A stretch of DNA of 64,000 nt, taken from contig NZ_JAHCLR010000008.1 in assembly GCF_018455725.1 (NCBI RefSeq), forward strand, positions 1-64,000. Reading direction: 5' to 3'. Below, piece after piece: positions 8,324 to 17,381 of the stretch (within the stretch, counting starts at the first letter, position 1; each line of letters starts with the position of its first letter). The position numbers and the translations under genes were made by a program. The DNA is from Mycolicibacter acidiphilus. GTDB taxonomy: Bacteria > Actinomycetota > Actinomycetes > Mycobacteriales > Mycobacteriaceae. The notes under the pieces are model-generated. The model made no database searches, was not told the origin of the DNA, and saw nothing but the letters and a program-made list of their open reading frames with translations.

Positions 8324-9421
8324 CTAGTTGAACCCGAGCCAGCCCGGCAGCGCACGCTCGTGCGCGTCGCACAGCACCAGGGCGTTGTCGCACGATCCGC
8401 GCGGCGTGCCAGCCCCCGCCCAGATGCCGCCGACGTCGCGGCGCAGCACGATCGCCGACGACGTCCCACCGTCGAGCAGGATCGCGGTGTCAGAACCCAA
8501 GCCGCGGAACAGATCCTGCATGTTGTCCGGGGTGTAGTTGCCGCCCTGGAAGATGTACATCTCGTCTTTCGGCCGGGAGTAGGCGAGCGCGGTGCGGGCC
8601 GCGCTCGGCCCACCGTCGTTGAGCTGGCCGCTGACACCGGGGGCGAGCAGACCCAGCCCGCTGATCGCCACGAACCGCTCGCCCCGGTTGACCAGGTCGG
8701 TGACAGTCGGCCCGGCCGCGTCATAGTCCCCGCCGTCGCGGCCGCCGTTGGGCCAGATCACCTGTGGCACACCGTGGGTCGGCAGGATCATCGTCGCCAG
8801 TGTGGACCAGTGCTCGTTGCCGCCGGAGAGGCCCTGCTTGCCCGCGTAGGGGATGGTGCCGGTCACCGCCTGGTTGGCCCGGCCCTGTCCGCGGGTGTTG
8901 TCGACGTAGACGCCCAGCGGTGAACTGCAACCGGTGGACCGCCACGAGCCGCCCTGCTGGCCGCGGATGTCGAAGAAGTTCGCGTTGATCGCCACCGTCG
9001 GCCGCCCCAGCGCCTGCCAGGCCTGCAGCGGGGTGTAGATCTCCGAGGCCTGATGCAGTCCCTCGCCGGTGCGGGCCCGCGGATTGCGCTCGCACCGGGA
9101 CTGCTGCCCGGAGTGACTGTCCACCAGCAGATGTGGCTCCAGTTGCCGGGACGCCGACTTGATGACGGTCAGGTGCCCGCCGTTGGGCATCTCATACCAG
9201 TTGCCGGCCGCGTTGAGCATCGGCGTCGGGTGACCGCCGCCGAAGTTGTAGACCAGGTAGGAGCCGCGGCTGCGGGCGATCGCGGCGGCCAACTGGTCGC
9301 GTCCGTCGACCGCCCGTGCCACCGGCGGCCCGGCCGTGCACAGCAGCAGCATCGCCGCGCAGCAGGCGGCCGCGCGCCGGGCGATCGCGGCGAGTGTCGG
9401 CAATGTTCGGCCCTTCGGCAT
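8324..9421 (-). CDS. Secreted phosphodiester glycosidase-family protein
   Basis: 365 residues with an N-terminal signal sequence (Ala/Leu/Cys-rich core at about 14-30, cleavage near PPVARA). The mature protein fits the phosphodiester glycosidase (NAGPA) family: a central VAINANFFDIRGQQGG stretch and the signature LLDGGTSSAIV near the C-terminus. Family members hydrolyse sugar phosphodiesters such as GlcNAc-1-phosphodiester caps; the substrate here is unknown but a cell-envelope glycan is plausible. Several Cys suggest disulfides. I chose the ATG at 9421 over an upstream TTG (9439). Convergent with the J-domain fusion, 13 bp apart. Confidence 0.8.
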   Translation of the reverse strand: MPKGRTLPTLAAIARRAAACCAAMLLLCTAGPPVARAVDGRDQLAAAIARSRGSYLVYNFGGGHPTPMLNAAGNWYEMPNGGHLTVIKSASRQLEPHLLVDSHSGQQSRCERNPRARTGEGLHQASEIYTPLQAWQALGRPTVAINANFFDIRGQQGGSWRSTGCSSPLGVYVDNTRGQGRANQAVTGTIPYAGKQGLSGGNEHWSTLATMILPTHGVPQVIWPNGGRDGGDYDAAGPTVTDLVNRGERFVAISGLGLLAPGVSGQLNDGGPSAARTALAYSRPKDEMYIFQGGNYTPDNMQDLFRGLGSDTAILLDGGTSSAIVLRRDVGGIWAGAGTPRGSCDNALVLCDAHERALPGWLGFN

Positions 9422-9512
9422 ACGACTGGGAGACAACAACTTTCCACGTTAACGGCGATCAGCGCACTGTCAACGGGTGTGATCGGGTTGTGCCGGTACG
9501 GTTTTGAAGTGG

Positions 9513-9671
9513 TTATCCGGTGGCGGCTTCGGAGGCCCGTTTGCCGTCCAGGAACGCGTCGAAGTCGAACGGTGTCGATTCACCGCTGCGCTCACCGGTT
9601 TCAAGGGCGTCGCGTAACGCGCGCAGTGGAGTCTCGTGGGGGTCGAGCGCGAACGGGGTGTCCTTGCCCAT
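9513..9671 (-). pseudogene. Internally deleted ParD-type antitoxin remnant
   Basis: A 52-residue frame starting MGKDTPFALDPH, the usual ParD N-terminus, then jumping to the ParD C-terminus (RALRDALETGERSG, PFDFDAFLDGKR). About 30 residues that normally form the two helices of the ribbon-helix-helix DNA-binding dimer are missing, so it probably cannot bind DNA; the segment that normally contacts ParE is retained. No ParE-like toxin gene follows within the 90 bp before the next gene. An operator-like dyad is still present upstream (9681-9699). It could be a relic or a small standalone antitoxin; a relic is more likely. Confidence 0.6.
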
Positions 9672-9680
9672 GAAATGCAC

Positions 9681-9699
9681 GATACCGATTATCGATATC
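9681..9699. promoter_or_regulatory. Dyad upstream of the ParD remnant
   Basis: GATACCGAT-T-ATCGATATC, an inverted repeat with 8 of 9 matches, 10 to 28 nt upstream of the ParD remnant start. ParD antitoxins usually repress their own promoter through palindromes in this position, so this may be the surviving operator. It is AT-rich compared with its surroundings. Confidence 0.45.
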
Positions 9700-9936
9700 G
9701 AGGGCAGCACCTTCCGGAGCCGAAGATTTGCGGGCGATCAGAACGTATCCCGGGCCGAGTCCCGGTCGAAGCTACGTGGTGATGTTGGGGCGCTACAGGC
9801 TTAGTTCACTGTGTGAACCCAATCTGGCGAGCGCCAACGTCCCGTCTTCGGGCTTCGTGTAGATCAGCGCCGGGTCGGGGCGGAGATGGCAGTCGCGAAA
9901 CCCGATCTAATTGCCTGTGAGGCCGTGGTCACGTAG
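9700..9936. other. Intergenic stretch without recognised genes
   Basis: About 240 bp between the ParD remnant promoter and the stop of the PGRS-type protease gene. No convincing ORF, RNA or hairpin is visible. It should hold the upstream promoter elements of the ParD remnant and the 3' end of the protease transcript. Confidence 0.4.
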
Positions 9937-11427
9937 CTACAGCTTGGGCGTCACGGTGCCCGGCAACTCGTCGAAGATCGTCTGCCCGCTGCCGCTCGGG
10001 CTGTTCGCGATGTACACCGGCTGCCCCAGGAACGGCGCGTTGCCGGTGTTCGGGAAGAAGTAGAGGTCCTTCAATTGGGCGTCGGGCAGGACGAGCGGCG
10101 AACCGGTCTGCGCGTCCGGGGTGTAGGAGTACACCAGCGTCGGATCGCCGCTGCCGGTGTCGGAGTAGACCGAGTAGGCCAACCCGCCACTCGATCCGGA
10201 CAGCGCGCCATCGAACACCGACGACGGCAACATCCCCACCTTGCCGCCGGAGTCGATCGCCACCACCTGGTTGAACGGCACCAGCGGGCCGTCGCCGATC
10301 TGCAGGCTCAGGTGATCGACCAGCGGCGAGCCGTCCAGCGCCACGCGCTCGGGCAGCGGGTTGGCGCCGAACTGCAGCAGGCTCTGCGGCTCGTCGATCA
10401 GCACACCCTGGTTCAGGTCGCCAGGCAGCGCCGCCACCGGGCTGACGGCCGGGCCCAGCGCGCCGGGGCCGACGCCGACGATGCCGTCGATTCCGGGCGT
10501 CATGATCGAGTTGAAGCCGTGTGGGAAGCCGAAGACCGGCACGTCGTCGACGACCGCCTGGGTGCCGGTGTCGCCGCCGAACGAGATCGTCGTCGGGACC
10601 TTCAGGTAGACGATCTGCTCATCGCCGCCGAACTTGGCGAACCCGATGCCGGTGGGGAACCCGATGTGCTGCACCCCGACATCCGACAGCGGAACCATCA
10701 GGCCGGCCGAACCGGTGTCGACCAGCATCGGCACCGCGGGACCGCCGCCGATCGAGACGTTGATGACCGGTTCGTTGTTGTGCACGGTCAGCGGCACCGC
10801 ACCGTGGATCGCGGCCCCGGTGCCGTCGGCGCCGGTCACCCCGGCCGTCGCGCCGCCCCAGCCGCCGAGCCCGCCGATCGCGCCCGCCCCGCCGTTGCCG
10901 CCGGCGCCGCCGTTGCCGATGTCGGTGGCGATACCGCCGGCCCCGCCGTGGGCGTCGGCCCCGCCGGCCCCGCCCGTGCCGCCGTTGCCGATCAGCCCGA
11001 TCGCGTCGCCGCCGGCCACCCCGGCCTCGGTGCTGGTCCAGCCGGCGCCGCCGTCGCCGAACAGCAGGCCGCCGTTGCCGCCGTCGGGATGCGCCTCGGT
11101 GCCCGGGGCGCCGTTGCAGATCAGGCCGCAACTGTCGTCGAAGAACTGAAACGCGACATTCGAATCGAGTGCTTTGCCGGCCGGGGTGTCGAGGAAGTTC
11201 TCGACCGCGGCGTGCAGTGGCAGCACCAGGTCCTGCTGCAGGGTCTGCGCCCAGAAATCCGACGGGTCGACGGCCGCACTGCCGGCCCAGTCGGCGGGGT
11301 TGACCAGGTCGGTGATCAGGTCATCGACGTCGGCACCCGCCACCGGGGCGGCCAGCAGCGCCAGGAACGCGCAGACCGGCGCTCCCGCCGCAGTCGTGCG
11401 TCCGATTCTCCGGCGGTGACGAGGCAT
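9937..11427 (-). CDS. PGRS-linked PecA-like aspartic protease with a signal peptide
   Basis: 496 residues. Residues 1-31 look like a Sec signal peptide (Arg-rich start, FLALLAAPVAGA). Residues 32-108 resemble the linker of PE_PGRS proteins, and 114-196 are a Gly-rich PGRS-like stretch (GNGG, GAGG repeats). The C-terminal domain, from about 210, is retropepsin/pepsin-like with DTGSAG at 237-242 and a second aspartate in IDSGG at 391-395, as in PecA (PE_PGRS35) and PE26/PE_PGRS16. No PE domain is present, so export is probably Sec-dependent rather than by ESX-5. The ATG at 11427 has GAAAGG 8 nt upstream. It may be a self-processing surface protease. Confidence 0.85.
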   Translation of the reverse strand: MPRHRRRIGRTTAAGAPVCAFLALLAAPVAGADVDDLITDLVNPADWAGSAAVDPSDFWAQTLQQDLVLPLHAAVENFLDTPAGKALDSNVAFQFFDDSCGLICNGAPGTEAHPDGGNGGLLFGDGGAGWTSTEAGVAGGDAIGLIGNGGTGGAGGADAHGGAGGIATDIGNGGAGGNGGAGAIGGLGGWGGATAGVTGADGTGAAIHGAVPLTVHNNEPVINVSIGGGPAVPMLVDTGSAGLMVPLSDVGVQHIGFPTGIGFAKFGGDEQIVYLKVPTTISFGGDTGTQAVVDDVPVFGFPHGFNSIMTPGIDGIVGVGPGALGPAVSPVAALPGDLNQGVLIDEPQSLLQFGANPLPERVALDGSPLVDHLSLQIGDGPLVPFNQVVAIDSGGKVGMLPSSVFDGALSGSSGGLAYSVYSDTGSGDPTLVYSYTPDAQTGSPLVLPDAQLKDLYFFPNTGNAPFLGQPVYIANSPSGSGQTIFDELPGTVTPKL

Positions 11428-11521
11428 CGAGAGAGACCTTTCGGTAAGCAGATCATGTGAAAAGCAGGATCAGCATGCCCGAAAATACTGTGCGTCCACT
11501 GGATGTGAGCTGACGGCGAAC

Positions 11522-12241
11522 TCAGCCGCCGAGTCGTGACCGCATCGCCCAGATCAGCACCTCCGCCGGTGCGGTGGCCGTCACCCGCTGCCCGCCGCCC
11601 CCAGCGAACCGGACCGCGTCGCCGGTTGCCAGCGGACACGCCCCTTCCAGCTCCACCGAGCCGCTCGGCACGAACAGGTGCGCATAGGGCGCATCGGGCA
11701 GTTCGACACTGTCGCCCGGCTGCAACCGGGCGGCGTACAGGGTGGCGTTGGCGTTGCCGATGGTGATGGCGGCGTCGGGGTCGCTGCCGGACGCGACGGT
11801 CACCAACCCGCCGCCGTCGAGTGCGGCACCGACCTCCCGCTGCTGGTATCCCGGGGTGCGCCCGGGGGTGTCCGGCATGATCCACATCTGCACGAAATGC
11901 ACCGGCTCATCGGCGGATTCATTGCGCTCCGAGTGTAGGATGCCGCTGCCCGCCGACATCCGCTGCGCCAGTCCGGGGACGACGACACCGGAGTTGCCGA
12001 TCGAATCACGATGGCTCAGCGCGCCGGAGAGCACCCAGGTGACGATCTCGGCGTCCCGGTGCGGGTGGGTGTCGAAGCCCGAATCCGGTGCGACCACGTC
12101 GTCGTTGTTGACCAGCAGCAGCCCGTGGTGGGTGTTGTCCGGGTCGTAGTAGTCCCCGAACGAGAACGAATGCCGGGACTCAAGCCACGACGTCCGGGAC
12201 ACCGCGCGGTCGGCGGCGGCCCGGACGTCGAAGGTGGTCAT
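11522..12241 (-). CDS. Pirin family protein
   Basis: 239-residue bicupin of the pirin/YhhW type. The metal ligands are visible: His59 and His61 in DTHPHRD, His103 and Glu105 in LHSERNE. The C-terminal cupin spans about 145-230. YhhW-type pirins act as quercetin 2,3-dioxygenases in vitro; the cellular role in mycobacteria is unknown. It is 17 bp downstream of the alcohol dehydrogenase gene on the same strand and probably co-transcribed. It corresponds to the pirin-like gene I recall near Rv0183 in M. tuberculosis. Confidence 0.9.
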   Translation of the reverse strand: MTTFDVRAAADRAVSRTSWLESRHSFSFGDYYDPDNTHHGLLLVNNDDVVAPDSGFDTHPHRDAEIVTWVLSGALSHRDSIGNSGVVVPGLAQRMSAGSGILHSERNESADEPVHFVQMWIMPDTPGRTPGYQQREVGAALDGGGLVTVASGSDPDAAITIGNANATLYAARLQPGDSVELPDAPYAHLFVPSGSVELEGACPLATGDAVRFAGGGGQRVTATAPAEVLIWAMRSRLGG

Positions 12242-12258
12242 CGCTTCAGGTTAATGGG

Positions 12259-13383
12259 TCACCAGTCGCTCTCGTCGAACGTGATGACGCCGCGGATGTT
12301 CTTGGCGTCGAGCATGTCCTGGTAGCCCTGATTGATGTCCTCGAGCTTGTAGGTCTGCGTGATCATCTCGTCGATCTTGAGCAGCCCGGACTTGTACAGC
12401 CCCACCAGCCGCGGCGTCTCGATGTGCGAGCTGCCGCCGCCGAAGATGTTGCCCTTCAACGTCTTCTGCAACATGGTGAACAGGAACAGGTTCAGCTTGA
12501 CGTCGGCGTCGACCATGCTGCCCATCCCGGTCACCACGCAGGTGCCGGTCTTGGCGGTCAGGATCATCGCCTCTTCGAGGTATTCACCCTTCATCTCGCC
12601 GACGGCGATGATGGTCTTGTCGGCCATCAGGCCCCAGGTCTCCTCCATCACCGGCATGATCGCCTCGGCCATCGACGGGTAGACGTGCGTGGCGCCGAAC
12701 TTGATCGCCTGCTCGCGCTTGAACTCCGACGGGTCGATCGCGATCACCCGGCGCGCCCCGGAGAGCACCGCGCCCTGCAGGGCGCTCATCCCGATGCCGC
12801 CGACGCCGATGATGATGACGGTCTCGCCCGGTTGCACCTCGGCGACGTTGGTGGCCGACCCGAACCCGGTCGGGACTGCGCAGCCCATGATCGCCGCCGA
12901 CTCGAACGGCACGTCCTTGTCGATCTTGACGACGGAATCCTTGTGCACGGTCATGTACGGCGCGAACGTGCCGAGCAGGTTCATCGGCGACACCTCGTGG
13001 CTGCCGGCGTGGATCCAGGACCGGCCGTCGGCGATCGCCTTGCCGCCCAGCAGCACCGCGCCGCGGTCACACAGCGACCGGAAGCCCTTCATGCACGGCG
13101 GGCAGACGCCGCAGGCCGGGATGAAGGCCAGGATGACGTGGTCGCCCTCCTCGATGCCGGTCACGTTCTTGCCGACCTTGGTGACCACGCCGGCGCCCTC
13201 ATGGCCGCCGAGCGCCGGCAGGCCCATCGGGGTGGCGCCGGTGGTCAGGTGATAGTCGGAATGGCACATGCCCGCGGCATGCATCCGGATCTGAACCTCG
13301 TCGGCAACCGGGTCGTCCAGTTCGATCTCGTCGACCCGCCACGGCGAGTTGACCTCCCACAGCAGTGCACCCTTGGTCTTCAT
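12259..13383 (-). CDS. NDMA-dependent-type zinc alcohol dehydrogenase
   Basis: 374-residue medium-chain dehydrogenase. The catalytic zinc ligands Cys40 (MCHSD) and His61-Glu62 (GGHEG) and four structural zinc cysteines (Cys91, 94, 97, 105) are present. The Rossmann loop reads GVGGIGM at about 190. The sequence resembles actinobacterial alcohol dehydrogenases with tightly bound NAD, assayed with the artificial acceptor NDMA. ATG at 13383 is preferred; a GTG at 13401 would add six residues. An AAC-GT-GTT dyad lies just upstream (13407-13420). Neighbours (SDR, pirin) suggest oxidation of a lipid or steroid-derived alcohol. Confidence 0.88.
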   Translation of the reverse strand: MKTKGALLWEVNSPWRVDEIELDDPVADEVQIRMHAAGMCHSDYHLTTGATPMGLPALGGHEGAGVVTKVGKNVTGIEEGDHVILAFIPACGVCPPCMKGFRSLCDRGAVLLGGKAIADGRSWIHAGSHEVSPMNLLGTFAPYMTVHKDSVVKIDKDVPFESAAIMGCAVPTGFGSATNVAEVQPGETVIIIGVGGIGMSALQGAVLSGARRVIAIDPSEFKREQAIKFGATHVYPSMAEAIMPVMEETWGLMADKTIIAVGEMKGEYLEEAMILTAKTGTCVVTGMGSMVDADVKLNLFLFTMLQKTLKGNIFGGGSSHIETPRLVGLYKSGLLKIDEMITQTYKLEDINQGYQDMLDAKNIRGVITFDESDW

Positions 13384-13406
13384 GCGAGAGATATTAGTCA
13401 CACCGT

Positions 13407-13420
13407 GAGAACGTGTTACA
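13407..13420. promoter_or_regulatory. Near-consensus KstR-type box before the alcohol dehydrogenase
   Basis: GAGAACGTGTTACA matches the KstR consensus TNNAACNNGTTNNA at all positions except the first. It lies 24 nt upstream of the dehydrogenase ATG. KstR is a TetR-family repressor of cholesterol catabolism genes. One mismatch and the short distance to the start codon make this tentative. Confidence 0.4.
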
Positions 13421-13465
13421 ACTCAGCTGCCTGTGAGTTCTCTGAAGTGCGGAAACGGCGTATTA

Positions 13466-14206
13466 CTAACCTTTGTGTGGAATCCCGGCGGTCAGGCCGC
13501 CGTCGACGACGAAATCGGCCCCGGTCGAGTACGACGACTCATCGGAGGCCAGGTAGAGCACGCAGGCGGCCACCTCGGCGGGCTTGGCGCCGCGGCCCAG
13601 CGGGATCTGCAGGAAATCGTCCGGGATCGCGATCGTCATCCGGGTCCGCACCAGCCCGGGCAGCACCGAATTCACCCGGATGTTGTGCTCGGCCAGTTCC
13701 AGTGCGGCGGCTTTCGCCAGTCCGCGCACCCCGAACTTGGAGGCCACGTAGCCGTACAGTCCGGGGCTGCCGCGCAGGCCCTCGATCGAGGCGACGTTGA
13801 TGATCGACCCGCCGCCGGCGGCCTTCATCGGCGCGACCGCGGCCTGCATGCCCAGGAACGTCCCGGTCAGGTTGATGTCGATGATCTTCTGCCACTGCTC
13901 CAGGGAGAAGTTCTCCAGCGTGTTGACGTTGGCGATCCCGGCGTTGTTGACCAGCACGTCGAGCTTGCCGAACGCCTCGACGCAGGTGTCGACGGCCGCC
14001 TGCCACTGATCGGGCTGGGTGACGTCGAGGTGCACGAAGCGGGCGTTGTCGTCCCCGAGTTCGAGCGCGATTTTGGCGCCCTCCTCGTCGAGGACGTCGC
14101 CGATCACCACCCGGGCCCCCTCGGCGACCAGTGCGCGGGCGTCGGCCGCACCCATGCCCCGCGCGCCGCCGCTGATCAGTGCCACTTTGCCGTCGACTCG
14201 TCCCAT
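13466..14206 (-). CDS. Short-chain dehydrogenase/reductase, hydroxysteroid-like
   Basis: 246-residue classical SDR. It has the cofactor loop SGGARGMG at residues 12-19, the NNAG motif, and the catalytic pair in YVASK with a Ser in INVASIEG. The sequence resembles 20-beta/3-alpha hydroxysteroid dehydrogenases (the M. tuberculosis FabG3/Rv2002 type), so a sterol or other lipid alcohol is a plausible substrate. It is the first gene of a minus-strand group with the alcohol dehydrogenase (82 bp downstream) and pirin. ATG at 14206. Confidence 0.87.
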   Translation of the reverse strand: MGRVDGKVALISGGARGMGAADARALVAEGARVVIGDVLDEEGAKIALELGDDNARFVHLDVTQPDQWQAAVDTCVEAFGKLDVLVNNAGIANVNTLENFSLEQWQKIIDINLTGTFLGMQAAVAPMKAAGGGSIINVASIEGLRGSPGLYGYVASKFGVRGLAKAAALELAEHNIRVNSVLPGLVRTRMTIAIPDDFLQIPLGRGAKPAEVAACVLYLASDESSYSTGADFVVDGGLTAGIPHKG

Positions 14207-14244
14207 GCCCGGTCACGCTACCGGGGTGCGCGGGCCCCGGTTAG

Positions 14245-15105
<861 letters not shown>

Positions 15106-15149
15106 ATGACGGTCGGCGCGGTGTCGGCCGAGTCGGTTAGCGTGCGTCC

Positions 15150-15908
15150 ATGACCGCCGCAACAGAGGACAAGATGCTGGCGCGGATCGCCGCGCTGCTG
15201 CGCCAGGCCGAAGGCACCGACAACGCCCACGAGGCCGAGGCGTTCATGGCGGCGGCCCAGCGGCTGGCGACGGCGACCTCCATCGACCTGGCGGTGGCCC
15301 GCTCGCATTCCGCAGCGCGGACGGCGGCGACCGCCCCGGTGCAGCGCACGATCACGATCGGCGAGGCCGGCACCCGGGGGCTGCGCACCTACGTGCAGCT
15401 GTTCGTGGGGATCGCATCCGCCAACGAGGTGCGCTGCGACGTCGCGTCGAACTCGACGTTCGTCTACGCCTACGGGTTCGCCGAGGACATCGACGCCGCG
15501 CACGCGCTCTACGCCGGACTCGTCGTGCAGATGGTGCGCGCCTCCGACGCCTACATCGCCTCCGGGGAGCACCGGCCCACCCCGACGATCACCGCCCGGC
15601 TGAACTTCCAGCTGGCGTTCGGCGCCCGGGTCGGCGCCCGGCTGGCCGAGGCCCGCGACGAGACCCGCCGGGAGGCCGAGCAGGACCGCGGCCGGGCACC
15701 GGGGACCGCACTGGCGTTGCGCAACAAGGAGATCGAGCTGCACGACTACTACCGCAGCACCTCGCGGGCCCGCGGTCGCTGGCAGGCGAGCCGGGCCTCG
15801 GCGGGGTATTCGTCGGCCGCCCGGCGTGCCGGTGACCGGGCCGGCCAACGGGCCCGGCTCGGGGCCAGCCCTGAACTGCCCGGCGCCCGGACCAGACTGG
15901 AGCGGTGA
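15150..15908 (+). CDS. DUF2786 domain protein
   Basis: 252 residues. The first 45 residues form the DUF2786 helical domain (ARIAALLRQAEG, then NAHEAEAFMAAAQRLA), followed by a second conserved domain (about 70-190) found in actinobacterial homologues. The C-terminal tail is Arg/Ala-rich. Biochemical function is unknown. It overlaps the next gene by 4 nt (GTGA), so the two are translationally coupled, as in M. tuberculosis Rv0184-Rv0185. Confidence 0.85.
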   Translation: MTAATEDKMLARIAALLRQAEGTDNAHEAEAFMAAAQRLATATSIDLAVARSHSAARTAATAPVQRTITIGEAGTRGLRTYVQLFVGIASANEVRCDVASNSTFVYAYGFAEDIDAAHALYAGLVVQMVRASDAYIASGEHRPTPTITARLNFQLAFGARVGARLAEARDETRREAEQDRGRAPGTALALRNKEIELHDYYRSTSRARGRWQASRASAGYSSAARRAGDRAGQRARLGASPELPGARTRLER

Positions 15909-16408
15909 GCGCGGGGCAGCGCGACACGCAGCGCGCCAGGGTCTACGCCGCGGAGGGTTTCGTGCGGACCCTGTTCGACCGTGCGGCGCAGCGCGGGTCG
16001 GGCACTGTCGACTTCTTCGGCACCCCGCTGACGCTGCCGCCGGAGGCGCGGTTCGGCTCGGTGGCGGCGGTGCAGCGCTACGTCGACGACGTGCTGGCCC
16101 TGCCCGCGGTGCGCGCGACGTGGCCGGCGGCCGGGGCGCTGGCGGTTAGGGCGCGCCGCGGTGCGACCGCCGCGCACTACGAAAACGCCGACGGGACAGC
16201 GATTGTCGCGGTTCCCGATCGGCGCAGCGGTGATTGGGCGATGCGGGAACTGGTGGTGCTGCACGAGATCGCGCACCACCTGTGCGGTGCGAACCCGCCG
16301 CACGGGCCTTCGTTCACCGCGACACTGGCCGAACTGGCCGGGATCGTGATGGGCCCGGAACTCGGCTACGTGCTGCGGGTGGTGTACGCGCACGAGGGCG
16401 TGCGCTGA
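15905..16408 (+). CDS. TIGR04338-type zinc metallohydrolase
   Basis: 167-residue protein with the metalloprotease motif HEIAHH: His120, Glu121 and His124, and a likely third ligand His133 in PPHGPSF. This fits the actinobacterial TIGR04338 family of small putative metallohydrolases. There is no signal peptide, so it should be cytoplasmic. The start is GTG at 15905, overlapping the stop of the DUF2786 gene. Substrate unknown; the conserved pairing with a DUF2786 protein suggests the two act together. Confidence 0.83.
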   Translation: MSAGQRDTQRARVYAAEGFVRTLFDRAAQRGSGTVDFFGTPLTLPPEARFGSVAAVQRYVDDVLALPAVRATWPAAGALAVRARRGATAAHYENADGTAIVAVPDRRSGDWAMRELVVLHEIAHHLCGANPPHGPSFTATLAELAGIVMGPELGYVLRVVYAHEGVR

Positions 16409-16457
16409 CCGGTCGGCACGTCGAGACCGGTGGCGCCCCCGGCCCCGACGGCGCGAC

Positions 16458-16604
16458 TCAGCTGACGGCGACCAGGTCGGCCCCGCAGCCGCACCGGTAG
16501 GCGTCGGAAGCGCCGTCGCATCCGCATGGCACCTCGATCCGCACCCGGCAGCCGCAGTCGGCGTGGGTGCAGGTGAGCAGGGTGCCGGATTCGTTGATTC
16601 CCAT
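16458..16604 (-). CDS. mymT: Mycobacterial metallothionein MymT
   Basis: 48-residue copper-binding protein with seven cysteines (12, 17, 19, 27, 29, 38, 40) and a His at 14. The core is [20 protein letters not shown], followed by a second CxC pair and RCGCG. It matches M. tuberculosis MymT, which binds several Cu(I) ions and protects against copper. The start is the ATG at 16604 with AAGGAG 8 nt upstream. A perfect RicR box lies 57 nt upstream of the start codon, so it should be induced by copper through the RicR protein encoded at 19841. Confidence 0.95.
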   Translation of the reverse strand: MGINESGTLLTCTHADCGCRVRIEVPCGCDGASDAYRCGCGADLVAVS

Positions 16605-16660
16605 GGGTCTCACTCCTTTCGGGTTCGTCACCGACCGGTTGACCGGCAACACCTTCTGTA

Positions 16661-16675
16661 TACCCGGTAGGGGTA
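16661..16675. promoter_or_regulatory. RicR operator upstream of mymT
   Basis: TACCC-GGTAG-GGGTA, an exact match to the RicR motif TACCC-N5-GGGTA, in the 103-bp gap between mymT (minus) and the O-methyltransferase gene (plus). It is 57 nt from the mymT start and 33 nt from the other start, so it could control both. RicR represses without Cu(I) and releases when copper binds. Confidence 0.9.
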
Positions 16676-16707
16676 TGGGGTATCAAGGGGGATCGTCGGA
16701 TAATCTG

Positions 16708-17370
16708 ATGACCATGACCGCAGAGACCACGCCCGCCGCCGTCGACGACTTCCTGGATCACGCCATCGGCGGCGACGATCCCGACACGGCCGCCGCCCTG
16801 ACCGCCAGTGCCGACGCCGGACTGCCGGCGATCGCCGTCTCCGCGCAGCAGGGCCGGTTCCTGAATCTGCTGGCCACCGCCGTCGGCGCGAAGCGGATCC
16901 TGGAGATCGGCACGCTGGGCGGCTACAGCACGATCTGGCTGGCGCGGGCGGTCGGCGCCGACGGTTCGGTGGTGACCTGCGAATACGACCCGAAACACGC
17001 CGCGGTGGCGCAGGCCAACCTGGACCAGGCCGGGGTGGGCGCCCGGGTGCGGGTGCTGGTGGGGCCGGCGCTGAAATCGCTGCCGCTGCTGACCGGCAGC
17101 GCCCCATTCGACCTGGTGTTCATCGACGCCGACAAGGAGAACAACGCCGCCTACGTGGAGTGGGCGCTGCAGTTGACCCGGCCGGGTTCGGTGATCGTGG
17201 TGGACAACGTGATTCGCGACGGGAAGATCCTGGAACCGCACGACGACGGCACCCGCGGCACCCGGCGGTCACTGGAACTGCTCGGGGAGCACCCGAAGCT
17301 GGAGGCCGCCGCCATCCAGACCGTCGGGGTGAAGGGCTGGGACGGCTTCGCGCTCGCCCTGGTGAAATAG
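16708..17370 (+). CDS. SAM-dependent O-methyltransferase (Rv0187 type)
   Basis: 220-residue class I methyltransferase of the catechol/caffeoyl-CoA O-methyltransferase family. Visible motifs are the SAM loop EIGTLGGYST, the acidic residue CEYD that binds the ribose, and FIDADKENN, whose aspartates bind the divalent metal. An ATG at 16714 is an alternative start two codons later. The RicR box lies 33 nt upstream, so copper control is possible. It is followed by an inverted repeat (17382-17444) and the convergent ilvD gene. Confidence 0.88.
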   Translation: MTMTAETTPAAVDDFLDHAIGGDDPDTAAALTASADAGLPAIAVSAQQGRFLNLLATAVGAKRILEIGTLGGYSTIWLARAVGADGSVVTCEYDPKHAAVAQANLDQAGVGARVRVLVGPALKSLPLLTGSAPFDLVFIDADKENNAAYVEWALQLTRPGSVIVVDNVIRDGKILEPHDDGTRGTRRSLELLGEHPKLEAAAIQTVGVKGWDGFALALVK

Positions 17371-17381
17371 CCCAAGCAACC

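Noticed and set aside
10075-11460. 461-codon plus-strand ORF over the PGRS-like gene
   Set aside because: Mirror of the Gly-rich repeat; no recognisable domain.
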